This document shows positions 44,991 through 53,427 of a DNA stretch of 64,000 nucleotides, piece by piece. The DNA lies in contig JAYGEX010000002.1 in assembly GCA_046582185.1 (NCBI GenBank), positions 1-64,000 on the forward strand, given 5' to 3'. The notes beneath the pieces were generated by a model. It was not told where the DNA came from and did no database searches. It saw nothing but the letters and a program-made list of their open reading frames with translations. This DNA comes from GCA-002726655 sp046582185. GTDB taxonomy: Bacteria; Pseudomonadota; Gammaproteobacteria; Pseudomonadales; Azotimanducaceae. The position numbers and the translations under genes were made by a program. Position 1 is the stretch's first letter. Each line of letters opens with the position of its first letter.

Positions 44991-46253
44991 TTGAAGGTTG
45001 CAGTAATTGGTGCTGGTGCAGCAGGTCTGGTCAGCGCACGTGAACTCATTCGTTGCGGTCATGAGATTACGGTGTTCGAACAGTCCGAGCGGGTTGGTGG
45101 TATCTGGGTATATGAAGCCGAGCCGGAAGATGACCTGCTGGGTCTAAGTCCGTCAAATGCCGTTTTCTCATCCCTGTACGATTCTTTGCGCACTAATTTG
45201 CCCCGGGATCTGATGGCCTTTCAGGATTACACCTTTGATTCCAGCGGAGGCGGTGACGATTATTGGCAGCGATATCCGCATCATTCAAAGGTGCTGGAGT
45301 ATCTGGAGAACTTTGCCAAAGATTTTGATCTGCTCCGCTACATTAAGTTTTCTGAGACGGTTGTCAGCATGGTGTCAGAAAATGAAGCCTGGCTTGTCGC
45401 TACTGAATCAGGACATCAGGACATCTTTGATGCAGTGATGATTTGCAATGGGCACTATTCCAGACCGAGAGTTCCCCACATACCCGGTATTGATAAATTT
45501 ACCGGCTTAACGATCCATAGCCATAATTATCGCAATAATGATCAGTTTGCTGGAAAGCGGGTCGCCGTATTTGGCGCCGCAGCATCAGGCATAGATATTG
45601 CGTGGGAAATTTCTCAAGTCGCGACAGATGTTTACTGGAGTGGTGGCATCTTTGACTTTCCTGCCAGAACCATCGCAGGCAACATTTATCTCTATCCGAG
45701 TCCCTTGGGGTTTAGCGGCAATACACTTGAATTTACAGATGGTATTTCAGTCGAGGCGATAGACATCTTTGTTTATTGCACGGGTTACGAGTACAGTTTT
45801 CCCTTTCTGCAAGACGATATTGTTTCGATTACCGACAACTGGATTTATCCTCTCTATCAGGAAATGTTGCCACCTGAGTATGCAAGCCTGGCTTTTATGG
45901 GGGTGCCATCTCTGGTCATTCCATTCCCCTTGTTTGAGATGCAGGCACGATGGTATGCGAGAGTTCTGGCGGGCAAAGTAAAATTGCCATCGCCATCATT
46001 GATGCAAGCCTTGGTTCAATCGCGGCATGATAAGCTTGTTGATGAAGGGCAGCCTGTTCGCCATTTCCATAAATTGGCCGACAAACAGGAAGCATATGTC
46101 AATCAACTGGCCGAGGAATGTGGCGACCCTGCGTTGCCGGAATGGTTTGGAAAGCTCGCCATTGAAGCGCAACATTCACGCCAGGCCGACCCCGAAAACT
46201 TCAGAGACAAGGCGATGAGCTTCCATGGTGCAAGTGTCGTTAAGTATCGTTAG
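44991..46253 (+). CDS. flavin-containing monooxygenase family protein
   Basis: 420 residues. The FAD site is GAGAAGLVSAREL (about 7-19). The FMO fingerprint FTGLTIHSHNYRN (F-x-G-x3-H-x3-Y-R, about 170-182) and the NADPH loop GAAASGIDIAWE (about 195-206) are present, with YCTGYEYSFPF near 263-273. FMOs oxygenate N- or S-containing nucleophiles. The substrate here is not evident, but nearby N,N-dimethylformamidase-like and F420-type genes suggest amine or amide catabolism (inference). The start is TTG 44991; no ATG precedes the FAD motif. Confidence 0.9.
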   Translation: MKVAVIGAGAAGLVSARELIRCGHEITVFEQSERVGGIWVYEAEPEDDLLGLSPSNAVFSSLYDSLRTNLPRDLMAFQDYTFDSSGGGDDYWQRYPHHSKVLEYLENFAKDFDLLRYIKFSETVVSMVSENEAWLVATESGHQDIFDAVMICNGHYSRPRVPHIPGIDKFTGLTIHSHNYRNNDQFAGKRVAVFGAAASGIDIAWEISQVATDVYWSGGIFDFPARTIAGNIYLYPSPLGFSGNTLEFTDGISVEAIDIFVYCTGYEYSFPFLQDDIVSITDNWIYPLYQEMLPPEYASLAFMGVPSLVIPFPLFEMQARWYARVLAGKVKLPSPSLMQALVQSRHDKLVDEGQPVRHFHKLADKQEAYVNQLAEECGDPALPEWFGKLAIEAQHSRQADPENFRDKAMSFHGASVVKYR

Positions 46254-46286
46254 GGCTTCTTCGCCTTTGTCGCTAAATTATTATTG

Positions 46287-46970
46287 CTAACGCCTGAATA
46301 CCATTAACCAGCGCCAGAAGTTGAGCAAGCCAGCGAGTGAAGCTGCTACATATGTCCAGGCGGCAGCTTTGAGAATTTTATCGGCAGCAGGAATCTGATC
46401 CTCTTGAAGGTACGACGATTTGAGAATAGGCATGGCCTTGTTAAAACTTGCATCGAGTTCCACTGGCAGCGTCATCAGCTGCACCACGAGTGCAAAGCCC
46501 ATAATGAGAAACGCCCCCGTTATATTGAGTAATGCTATTGATGGTGCATGAGTCAGCAATGCCATAATTGGTGCTGTAAACAAGAGTAGGGAGCCCACGC
46601 GACCCGCCCAGACTGATGCCTGTGCAAGGCGGCTTCTCAACATGAACAGAGGCTCTCGCGCTGCATGCTGAAGTGCGTGCCCACATTCATGCGTGGCTAC
46701 CGTGATCGCCGTAAGCGTTTTGGCATCGAATTTATCCGTGCTCAGACGGACGGTTTCCGAGTCCGGGTCATAGTGGTCGCCTAGCTCAGTCATTTCGACC
46801 TTGACGTGTTGCAGGTCAAATTTATCTAGCAGATGACGCGCCAGCTCGCCGCCGGTACCGGGGAAGTTGCTTTCATCTTGTCGGTTGTATTGCGCCAGCA
46901 CATGCTTAACCCAGTATTGGGGTAGGTAAACGAAAGCGACGATTATCAGTATGATGATGAGATAGTGCAC
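46287..46970 (-). CDS. membrane zinc metallopeptidase, YugP family
   Basis: 227 residues with an N-terminal helix (LIIILIIVAFVYLPQYW) and two or three helices in the second half. The zincin motif THECGHALQHA (HExxH, about 113-123) is intact. The family is found across bacteria as a membrane-bound neutral metallopeptidase of undefined role. It heads a minus-strand group with a DUF2834 protein. Confidence 0.88.
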   Translation of the reverse strand: MHYLIIILIIVAFVYLPQYWVKHVLAQYNRQDESNFPGTGGELARHLLDKFDLQHVKVEMTELGDHYDPDSETVRLSTDKFDAKTLTAITVATHECGHALQHAAREPLFMLRSRLAQASVWAGRVGSLLLFTAPIMALLTHAPSIALLNITGAFLIMGFALVVQLMTLPVELDASFNKAMPILKSSYLQEDQIPAADKILKAAAWTYVAASLAGLLNFWRWLMVFRR

Positions 46971-47022
46971 TCATCTATCTTAGCCCTATGTATTCAGTTT
47001 GGCATCAAAGCATTATCTGCTA

Positions 47023-47331
47023 TTAGCTTGCGGCGCCTTCTCTGGTTTTTGCCTGTACATACAAATAATAAGGCAGGGCACAACTCAATCCTATGCTCAG
47101 GTTCAGAACGATGTAGAGCCAGGCACGAGATTCCTTCTTGCTGATCAGGTAGGTCCAGAACACGGCTGAACTGATCAGGATGTCCGCGGCGAAGCCACTG
47201 GCAGCGCCATTAGCAAATACTCCCCCTACAAAGGCGAACACATCAATGCCTTCTGAACGGAAGAAATCCAGGAAGAACACGTAGGGAATGACTGTTCCAG
47301 CAATTGCGGCGGCGAGATAGAAATTTTTCAT
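47023..47331 (-). CDS. DUF2834 membrane protein
   Basis: 102 residues with three predicted membrane helices (about 3-20, 42-60, 74-92). MKNFYLAAAIAGTVIPYVFF and FRSEGIDVFAFVGGVFANGA match DUF2834, whose function is unknown. CCAGGAGTAAAC gives a good ribosome site. It lies between the metallopeptidase and an Xre-type regulator, all on the minus strand. Confidence 0.85.
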   Translation of the reverse strand: MKNFYLAAAIAGTVIPYVFFLDFFRSEGIDVFAFVGGVFANGAASGFAADILISSAVFWTYLISKKESRAWLYIVLNLSIGLSCALPYYLYVQAKTREGAAS

Positions 47332-47401
47332 GTTTACTCCTGGTAAGTAACTAAAGGATCTGAATTTGATGTGCAGGTGTGGCTGATGCAGCTGCGGCTG
47401 A

Positions 47402-48247
47402 TTAAGACAGGGCTCGAACGAATTGTTCTGTTTTGTCGTCTGCCGGGAACAGCGTCTCGATGCGAATCTCCTGCAAGGTCACATCCTGAGGCGTTCCAAA
47501 GGTGGAAACCATGGTGAAGAACTGCAACTCGATATCTCCCTTTTTTAAGGTCATTGACAGGTAAGGCTTCGGAGTATCCGTTGAAGGAAAGCGTGGATCC
47601 GAGAGGCCGGGATATTCCTGAATCTCATCCAGGAGCTCCCGCGCTCCCCGGTTGTAAGGGTTACTGGCAAGCTCCCTGGTAAGCTGGTGCTGAAAATAAT
47701 TGGCGAAATCGATCCAGTTGACCAGGTAAGGTTTGAGTCCCCTGGGGTGCAGCGTTAGTCTCACCGCGTTTGGTGGAGCTCCACCCATATCATTCCAAAC
47801 GTTCACAGGGTCAACGAACAGCGAAAAGATTCGCGTGCTTGCCTCATTCAACATTTGAATATTCCAGTTTTGATCAATGACAATGGCCCCATAAGGCTCG
47901 TGGTGATCAAGCATGATCTTGAGTGCCTGATTGGCCAATTTCATCTCGGCATGATCCATTTTGTTCTCGCTAAAGATGTTGGCGAATCCCGCCGCGTTAA
48001 GAAGCGCGTTTTGTTCCCGAAGCGGCAGGTCCAGCGTTGAAGACAGACTGATTACCATGTCCCTGCTGGGCGCGGCTTTTCCCGATTCGAGAAAACTCAA
48101 GTGACGCTGGGAGACATTAGCGTCCAGCAAGAGCTTTAGCTGGCTGAACTTACGGATCTTTCGCCAGTTGCGCAGTAAATCAGAGAAGCTCGAGTTTGTG
48201 CCTGGTGTTGCTGCAGAAGTCATGGCGTTATGTGTCCGGTCATTCAA
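47402..48247 (-). CDS. Xre-family regulator with MmyB-like ligand-binding domain
   Basis: 281 residues. The HTH lies near 23-80 (WRKIRKFSQLKLLLDANVSQ, RHLSFLESGKAAPSRDM). The C-terminal domain (MLNEASTRIFSLF, NAVRLTLHPRGLKPYLVNW) is the MmyB-like fold, which in related regulators binds fatty-acid-like ligands. ATG 48247 or ATG 48223 may be the start. A plausible target is the adjacent DUF2834 or MAPEG gene; this is inference from position. Confidence 0.88.
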   Translation of the reverse strand: MNDRTHNAMTSAATPGTNSSFSDLLRNWRKIRKFSQLKLLLDANVSQRHLSFLESGKAAPSRDMVISLSSTLDLPLREQNALLNAAGFANIFSENKMDHAEMKLANQALKIMLDHHEPYGAIVIDQNWNIQMLNEASTRIFSLFVDPVNVWNDMGGAPPNAVRLTLHPRGLKPYLVNWIDFANYFQHQLTRELASNPYNRGARELLDEIQEYPGLSDPRFPSTDTPKPYLSMTLKKGDIELQFFTMVSTFGTPQDVTLQEIRIETLFPADDKTEQFVRALS

Positions 48248-48313
48248 AAGTTAATGATGTTTGTTATAGCGAGCTTGGTCTCTGAATGCCCCTGGTAATT
48301 TGGCCTGCTAGAC

Positions 48314-48706
48314 TCACGCATTTGCTGCTAACCAGAAAAACCTGAGGCAACATGCCAGGGCAACAAAATAGCTGGCGGAGCGCAGCGTACTGAAATCCAG
48401 CAAATAGAAAGTTGAATGCGATATTCTGGCTATGCAAAACACGATCGCGGCATAAGTTGATTGAACCGGGTCTGCACCGGTTATGTGGGCAATGAGCACG
48501 GATGGAATGTACATAATCAGCGCTTCCCAGGCGTTTTGCTGTGCTGCCCAAACACGCGCCCCCAGGCCTGTCAGTTTCGCTGTCTGTTCCCTGGGGTGGT
48601 TATTATCCAAGACGCCAAATTGTCGGAACCTTAATAAGTCGTTTAGCAGGGCCAGGAAAAATGGGATCAGGATGGCAATAAGTACTGTCCAGAATGGTGT
48701 GGTCAT
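48314..48706 (-). CDS. MAPEG family membrane protein
   Basis: 130 residues with four hydrophobic segments. Segments such as ARVWAAQQNAWEALIMY and ISHSTFYLLDFSTLRSASYF fit the MAPEG fold (membrane-associated eicosanoid/glutathione enzymes), bacterial type. Glutathione dependence is not proven by sequence. It precedes the Xre regulator on the same strand with 66 bases between. Its upstream gap (48707-48967) contains TCGATT repeated three times (48721-48747). Confidence 0.85.
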   Translation of the reverse strand: MTTPFWTVLIAILIPFFLALLNDLLRFRQFGVLDNNHPREQTAKLTGLGARVWAAQQNAWEALIMYIPSVLIAHITGADPVQSTYAAIVFCIARISHSTFYLLDFSTLRSASYFVALACCLRFFWLAANA

Positions 48707-48967
48707 ATCCTCTTTCTCCTGTCGATTGGCTCGATTAGTAGTCGATTAACAAACAGTCTATTGGACAGAAATAATAAATCTATTACTTCACAGGTAATAG
48801 AAGGCGAAACCAGGTCGTGATGCAGCGCTACCAATCCATGTCGAAAATAAGCTTGATGGACGACTCCTGATGGAGCCACCGTCTTCACTTTGTGAGTCAA
48901 AAGACAAACCTTCCGACGTGATACTATTTCGCGGTCCTAAAAATCAAAACTAACTCAGGAGTAACAC

Positions 48968-49819
48968 ATGAAATTTGGCCTAATACCCGTCAATATTGGT
49001 GTGGAATCAGCGGAACAAATGATAGGCATGGCGCAGCTGGCGGAAGGCGCCGGCTACGAATCACTCTGGACATTTGAGCACGTCATTGTCCCGCTCGACT
49101 ATCAGTCGAAATATCCCTACGATCAGAGCGGTAAGATGGGTGCCGAGCCTGAGTCGAACTTTGTTGACCCCTTGATTGCTCTGGCCTTAATCGCTGGAAA
49201 TACGAAGACGATACGATTGGGTACCGGCGTGAATATCCTCTCCCAGGTCAATCCGCTCTATCTTGCCAAACAGACGGCAAGTCTCGACATGGTTTCCGAT
49301 GGTCGATTTATGCTGGGGGTTGGTATTGGTTGGTTGAAGGAAGAGTTCGCCGCACTTGGGGTTCCGTTTGAAAAGCGCGGTGCTCGCTTTGATGATTACC
49401 TGACTGCTATGCGCAAGGTCTGGGCTGGCGATGTTGTCGAGCACGAAAGTGAGTTCGTCAGCTGGCACGGATTTAAAAGTTACCCGCTGCCCAGGCAAAA
49501 TCCTATGCCGATTGTCATCGGTGGTATCAAAGGCAAAATTCACGAAAGAGTCGCTAAACATGGCAATGGCTGGTACGCGCCTAGTTCGGACCCTGCGGAG
49601 CTTCGCGGCCATCTGGATAAGATCAAAGCGTGTTGCGACGATATTGGACGTGATTTTTCAGAAATTGAGATCACTGCGATGTGGCCAGGGATTGGCGGTA
49701 AAGATGCCGTGAAAGCCCTTGAAGAGGCTGGTGTACATCGCCTGGTTGTGCCAATTATGGCCCTCGGAAAGGATCCTGTTGCTGGTATATCTAAACTGGC
49801 AGAAGAAGTTATTAACTGA
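48968..49819 (+). CDS. LLM-class F420-dependent oxidoreductase-like protein
   Basis: 283 residues in the luciferase-like monooxygenase family. GYESLWTFEHVIVPLDYQSK, LGTGVNILSQVNPLYLAKQT and MLGVGIGWLKEEFAALGVPF are characteristic TIM-barrel blocks of the TIGR03619-type F420 group. The cofactor (F420 or FMN) cannot be decided by reading. CTCAGGAGTAACAC supplies a strong ribosome site. Confidence 0.88.
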   Translation: MKFGLIPVNIGVESAEQMIGMAQLAEGAGYESLWTFEHVIVPLDYQSKYPYDQSGKMGAEPESNFVDPLIALALIAGNTKTIRLGTGVNILSQVNPLYLAKQTASLDMVSDGRFMLGVGIGWLKEEFAALGVPFEKRGARFDDYLTAMRKVWAGDVVEHESEFVSWHGFKSYPLPRQNPMPIVIGGIKGKIHERVAKHGNGWYAPSSDPAELRGHLDKIKACCDDIGRDFSEIEITAMWPGIGGKDAVKALEEAGVHRLVVPIMALGKDPVAGISKLAEEVIN

Positions 49820-49987
49820 TCCGCGCTGTGGCGAGTATTGTGCTCGCCATCTTTTCAGAGTGAAGCGGGAGTCTTCATTAGAGGTGAGCGAATGGGGAAT
49901 TTCTACAGTTCCCCATTCTGCTTTTCATTGGTTGACGAACTTGATAGTATTTTTTGCGTATCCGCCGCCACTGATGAGATGGAATAA

Positions 49988-50746
49988 ATGACCACCATTT
50001 TTCAGGTTGTACGTGAGATTTGTCTTGGCCTTCCGGAAACGGAAGAGCTTCAATCCCATGGCTCGTCAAATTTCAAGGTAAGCGGCAAGGGCTTTGCAGT
50101 GTTCTCTCTCAATCACCACGGTGATGGCAAAGTAGCTTTAATGTTGAATGCATCCCGGGAAACGCAGCAAATGTTAGTTAATGCTGCGCCGAAGCATTTC
50201 TTCGTGCCTCCATATATTGGCGGCAAAGGATGGGTGGGAGTAGAGCTTAACCAGGGCCTCTCGTGGGATCGCATATCCCAACTTACATTTGATGCATATC
50301 AGCGCTCTGCGCCCGCTTCACTGATTAAAGAATTGAGCTGGCAAAAGGTAGAAGCCCCAACTGAATTGATGACCCCTGAAGATATTGATCCACTTAAGTC
50401 AAAAGAGAACCAGGCGATCCTGGAGAAGATTCGGATAATCTGTCTCGGCTTACCCGAGACCAATGAGGCCTCGCAATTTGGATCACCTGCATTCAAGGCG
50501 GGTAAGAAGACCTTTGTAACCGTGTCCCACTCCAGTCTTAAACCGGAAATACAGATATGGGTGGGCGCCGAGCAACAAGTCTCACTGACCTCATTCGATA
50601 AGCGATACAGGATTCCGGCCTACGTCGGGCACAACGGGTGGATCAATCTGGATCTGTCTGCCAGGCCCAATTGGAAGGAAATTGAAGACCTGCTACTGAC
50701 AAGTTACAAACATTTTTCCTTGCAGCGAATGTTAAAGGCACTGTAG
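49988..50746 (+). CDS. protein with two tandem MmcQ/YjbR domains
   Basis: 252 residues made of two related halves. Domain 1 is about 6-105 (REICLGLPETEELQSHGSSNF ... GGKGWVGVEL) and domain 2 about 140-250 (RIICLGLPETNEASQFGSPAF ... GHNGWINLDL). Each half is a complete MmcQ/YjbR-like fold (CyaY-like, DNA-binding in some members), and most homologues have only one. Function is unknown. Confidence 0.85.
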   Translation: MTTIFQVVREICLGLPETEELQSHGSSNFKVSGKGFAVFSLNHHGDGKVALMLNASRETQQMLVNAAPKHFFVPPYIGGKGWVGVELNQGLSWDRISQLTFDAYQRSAPASLIKELSWQKVEAPTELMTPEDIDPLKSKENQAILEKIRIICLGLPETNEASQFGSPAFKAGKKTFVTVSHSSLKPEIQIWVGAEQQVSLTSFDKRYRIPAYVGHNGWINLDLSARPNWKEIEDLLLTSYKHFSLQRMLKAL

Positions 50747-50815
50747 TTCACGAGCGCATTGTAATAATTCGATAGCAGAATTTAACTCAAAAAATATACT
50801 TCTTCCGGACACAAG

Positions 50816-52387
50816 CTAGCCGGGTGAGAAGCCGAAGTGTTTGAACACGTTACTTGTCACCTGTCCCACTGCTGCATCGTTAGCCAGTCCGAATGCCCAA
50901 TCAGTTGTGCCAATTGTCACTACCTCTCCCTTGTCGTGGCCATAGGGCCAACAAGTTAACATGACTGCATTGCCATAACGGACACGGGCAATGGACTCGG
51001 CAGACAAGTCGCCATATAGTCGGCTGGCGATAAACTCCAGATCGCCCTGATCATTCAAGGCAGATATTGAGGCAGGGTATTCACCCACGGCGAGATTTGA
51101 ACTGGGTACAAAGGCCACAATTTCCATCTCTTCGGGGCTATTGTCGCCGCCGGCGCGAATAGGCAATTGAAATTCATCGAACTGAATTCTGCAGCCCAGA
51201 GTTTCGTAGCCAACGATGCCATCCTGTGCGCCGAGCATATCTCCGTAGCGAAGGTCTGTGTCTGCAAATAACCAATGATCTTCGCGGTATACAGTGAAGG
51301 CGCCGCTGCCGCGTGCGAGTGCTTTGCCAAAACGATAATAGAGCCCATAGGCAGAGCCACCGCCAAGAAGCTTTGCCTCTGGTCGCCCCACAAGAGGGTC
51401 GGCCCACATACCTGACATTAGTTCTATTCTGCCGTCAATCAAAACCGGGTCGTGTTCGTGTGCTGCATATTTATAACAAACCATGGAGCTTCGAGTATCG
51501 TGATCATCAACCGAATCAGGAGATTCAAGGCGAACCTGCCAGAACATGGTATTACCGGAGAAGCTGGCAAAGCCGCCGCCGTTCTCTACATAATTTTCTA
51601 TTGCCTGGCGCTGCGCTGCAGACCAATATTCGTCATGTCCGACGCTGAGCACCAGTGATCGACTATTTAGTAACTCAGGAAATTCTTCCAGGTCAGATGA
51701 GATGGCGTAATCCAGCTCATAGCCAATTGATTCCGCCCAGACCACGAAGCGCCGCTCGTAGCTAAACCACCCGGAAGAACCGATTGCAGCTGGATAACCT
51801 TTTGCCAGTCGATACGCCTGGAACAGATTGCCATCAATGTCGGGTTCTTCTCCTGGGCGAGTTGGCCGTGCTTTTCTATCGTCGCGATCAACTTGTGGTC
51901 GTTTCAACATGCCACGCCCAAATGGCCGGCGAAACGAGACAGTATTGCCGCCAGTGTAGAGGCTGCAGCCACCCCAGTTGTTGTAGGCGTTCCAGGTATT
52001 GGTGGCAAGCACCAGAAGTGGTTTTGTTGACCTGGAGGTGCCGCGAACCACAAAGCCTGCGTGGGCTATATTGTGGCCGGCTTTGGCGCCGTGCGCTGTC
52101 AGTGTTATCAGGTAGAAGCCGCTCTGCCAGTCTTCCTGAATATCGATTTCCATGTTTGCCGGCCAGCGACATCCATTTGCATCGGCATCTGGCGGGGCTT
52201 CGAAGTAGCTTGAATCTACGCCAGCCTTTTCCCACACAATCCGGTTCTTAAAACCTTCACGTTGAATTTTTATATCAAAGTGAGCGTGCCTGGATGAGAC
52301 ATGCAGCGCAAGGCGATCGCCCACGACATAACTAAGGCGCCCGCAATAAGCTTCGATATCGTCGTAAAATGTGGGTGTGTCTTTCAT
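50816..52387 (-). CDS. N,N-dimethylformamidase large-subunit-like protein
   Basis: 523 residues. Recognisable blocks are VVRGTSRSTKPLLVLATNTW then NAYNNWGGCSLYTGG, FSYERRFVVWAESIGYELDY, and SVGHDEYWSAAQRQAIENYV then GGGFASFSGNTMFWQVR. These match the catalytic beta subunit family of bacterial N,N-dimethylformamidase (amide hydrolysis). No small alpha subunit gene is adjacent. The frame is open to 52429, but ATG 52387 (MKDTPTFYDDIEAYC) is the plausible start. It is divergent from the PhyH-family gene. Confidence 0.82.
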   Translation of the reverse strand: MKDTPTFYDDIEAYCGRLSYVVGDRLALHVSSRHAHFDIKIQREGFKNRIVWEKAGVDSSYFEAPPDADANGCRWPANMEIDIQEDWQSGFYLITLTAHGAKAGHNIAHAGFVVRGTSRSTKPLLVLATNTWNAYNNWGGCSLYTGGNTVSFRRPFGRGMLKRPQVDRDDRKARPTRPGEEPDIDGNLFQAYRLAKGYPAAIGSSGWFSYERRFVVWAESIGYELDYAISSDLEEFPELLNSRSLVLSVGHDEYWSAAQRQAIENYVENGGGFASFSGNTMFWQVRLESPDSVDDHDTRSSMVCYKYAAHEHDPVLIDGRIELMSGMWADPLVGRPEAKLLGGGSAYGLYYRFGKALARGSGAFTVYREDHWLFADTDLRYGDMLGAQDGIVGYETLGCRIQFDEFQLPIRAGGDNSPEEMEIVAFVPSSNLAVGEYPASISALNDQGDLEFIASRLYGDLSAESIARVRYGNAVMLTCWPYGHDKGEVVTIGTTDWAFGLANDAAVGQVTSNVFKHFGFSPG

Positions 52388-52545
52388 AGATAAGATTTCA
52401 GTTCTTGTGCTTACAGATATTATAACCACAGCAATGTGGAATTGGCTGTTTGAAAAGCAGTGAACATTGATCGCGTTGCCAGTTCAAGCACAGTTGTAAT
52501 AATTGCTTTACACTGGATTGGAATAGTTACGGCAAGAGATTAGAA

Positions 52546-53397
52546 ATGATTGAGAGAAGTCGTGGTTACCTGAAATCCAGAAGCGCTGATTCGGCGCCTG
52601 CCGAGAGTATCGAGCTGGAACAACAAGGCTTTACCGTTCTCAGGAATGTTCTCAATCCGGAGGAGGTCGAGCAACTCGCCGCCGAGGTGTCTGAGGTCTA
52701 TGAGCAGTATGAAAGCGGTTCACAGGCTGTTGGCCGGACTGCGGAAGATAATGAAATGTTTCGCTACGAGATGTTGAACAGAAGTGCATTGTGTCAAAAA
52801 CTTGTTTCCAATCCACTTATCCTTGACCTTATAGAGCCCTTGCTAGGGCAAGACTGTCACGTTATCGCTAATACTGCGTGGCGGAATCCTGCGGGGCATC
52901 CAGGGTCTCACGGCGGTCAAAACTGGCACATAGATGCAGGGCCTCACATCCCTCTTGCAGAAGGAACCAGTTGGCCGGTAGAGATTCCTCATCCCGTATT
53001 TGCCATCGGTTCTCATACCTATCTAAAAGACTGCAATCTGGAAGACGGTCCAACCGGTGTTATACCCGGCAGTCATTTATCCGGCCGATTTCCGCCCAAC
53101 GAGCAAACTATGGACGATGAGCTGGAATTTGAAGGGCAAGGTGTTCATCCATTAATCGCCAAAGCAGGCGATGTCGCCTTTTTTGTTTCAGATGTCTGGC
53201 ACCGCAGAATGCCAACCGGTGAGAATGATAACGGTCGGTTCTTTGTGCAAATTCACTACGGCCGCCGGGATATTGCGCAGCGAATTTTGCAAACGGAAAG
53301 ATGTCATCAGCTAAGCGAGGCCGCCAAGTCCCGTGCGATTACCCGCAGGGAGAAAACGGTCGTAGGCCTCCATCAAGCGTTCTTTTATGATGGCTAA
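52546..53397 (+). CDS. phytanoyl-CoA dioxygenase (PhyH) family protein
   Basis: 283 residues. The Fe(II)/2-oxoglutarate oxygenase facial triad is visible as HID in NWHIDAGPHIPLAEG (about 129-131) and the distal His in DVWHRRMPTGENDNGRFFVQ (about 221). The Arg that binds 2-oxoglutarate lies in the last motif (GRFFVQIHYGRR). Substrate is unknown. It ends 30 bases before the convergent amidohydrolase gene. Confidence 0.88.
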   Translation: MIERSRGYLKSRSADSAPAESIELEQQGFTVLRNVLNPEEVEQLAAEVSEVYEQYESGSQAVGRTAEDNEMFRYEMLNRSALCQKLVSNPLILDLIEPLLGQDCHVIANTAWRNPAGHPGSHGGQNWHIDAGPHIPLAEGTSWPVEIPHPVFAIGSHTYLKDCNLEDGPTGVIPGSHLSGRFPPNEQTMDDELEFEGQGVHPLIAKAGDVAFFVSDVWHRRMPTGENDNGRFFVQIHYGRRDIAQRILQTERCHQLSEAAKSRAITRREKTVVGLHQAFFYDG

Positions 53398-53427
53398 GAG
53401 CTGCTCCCTGATTCTGCCTCTTGATTT

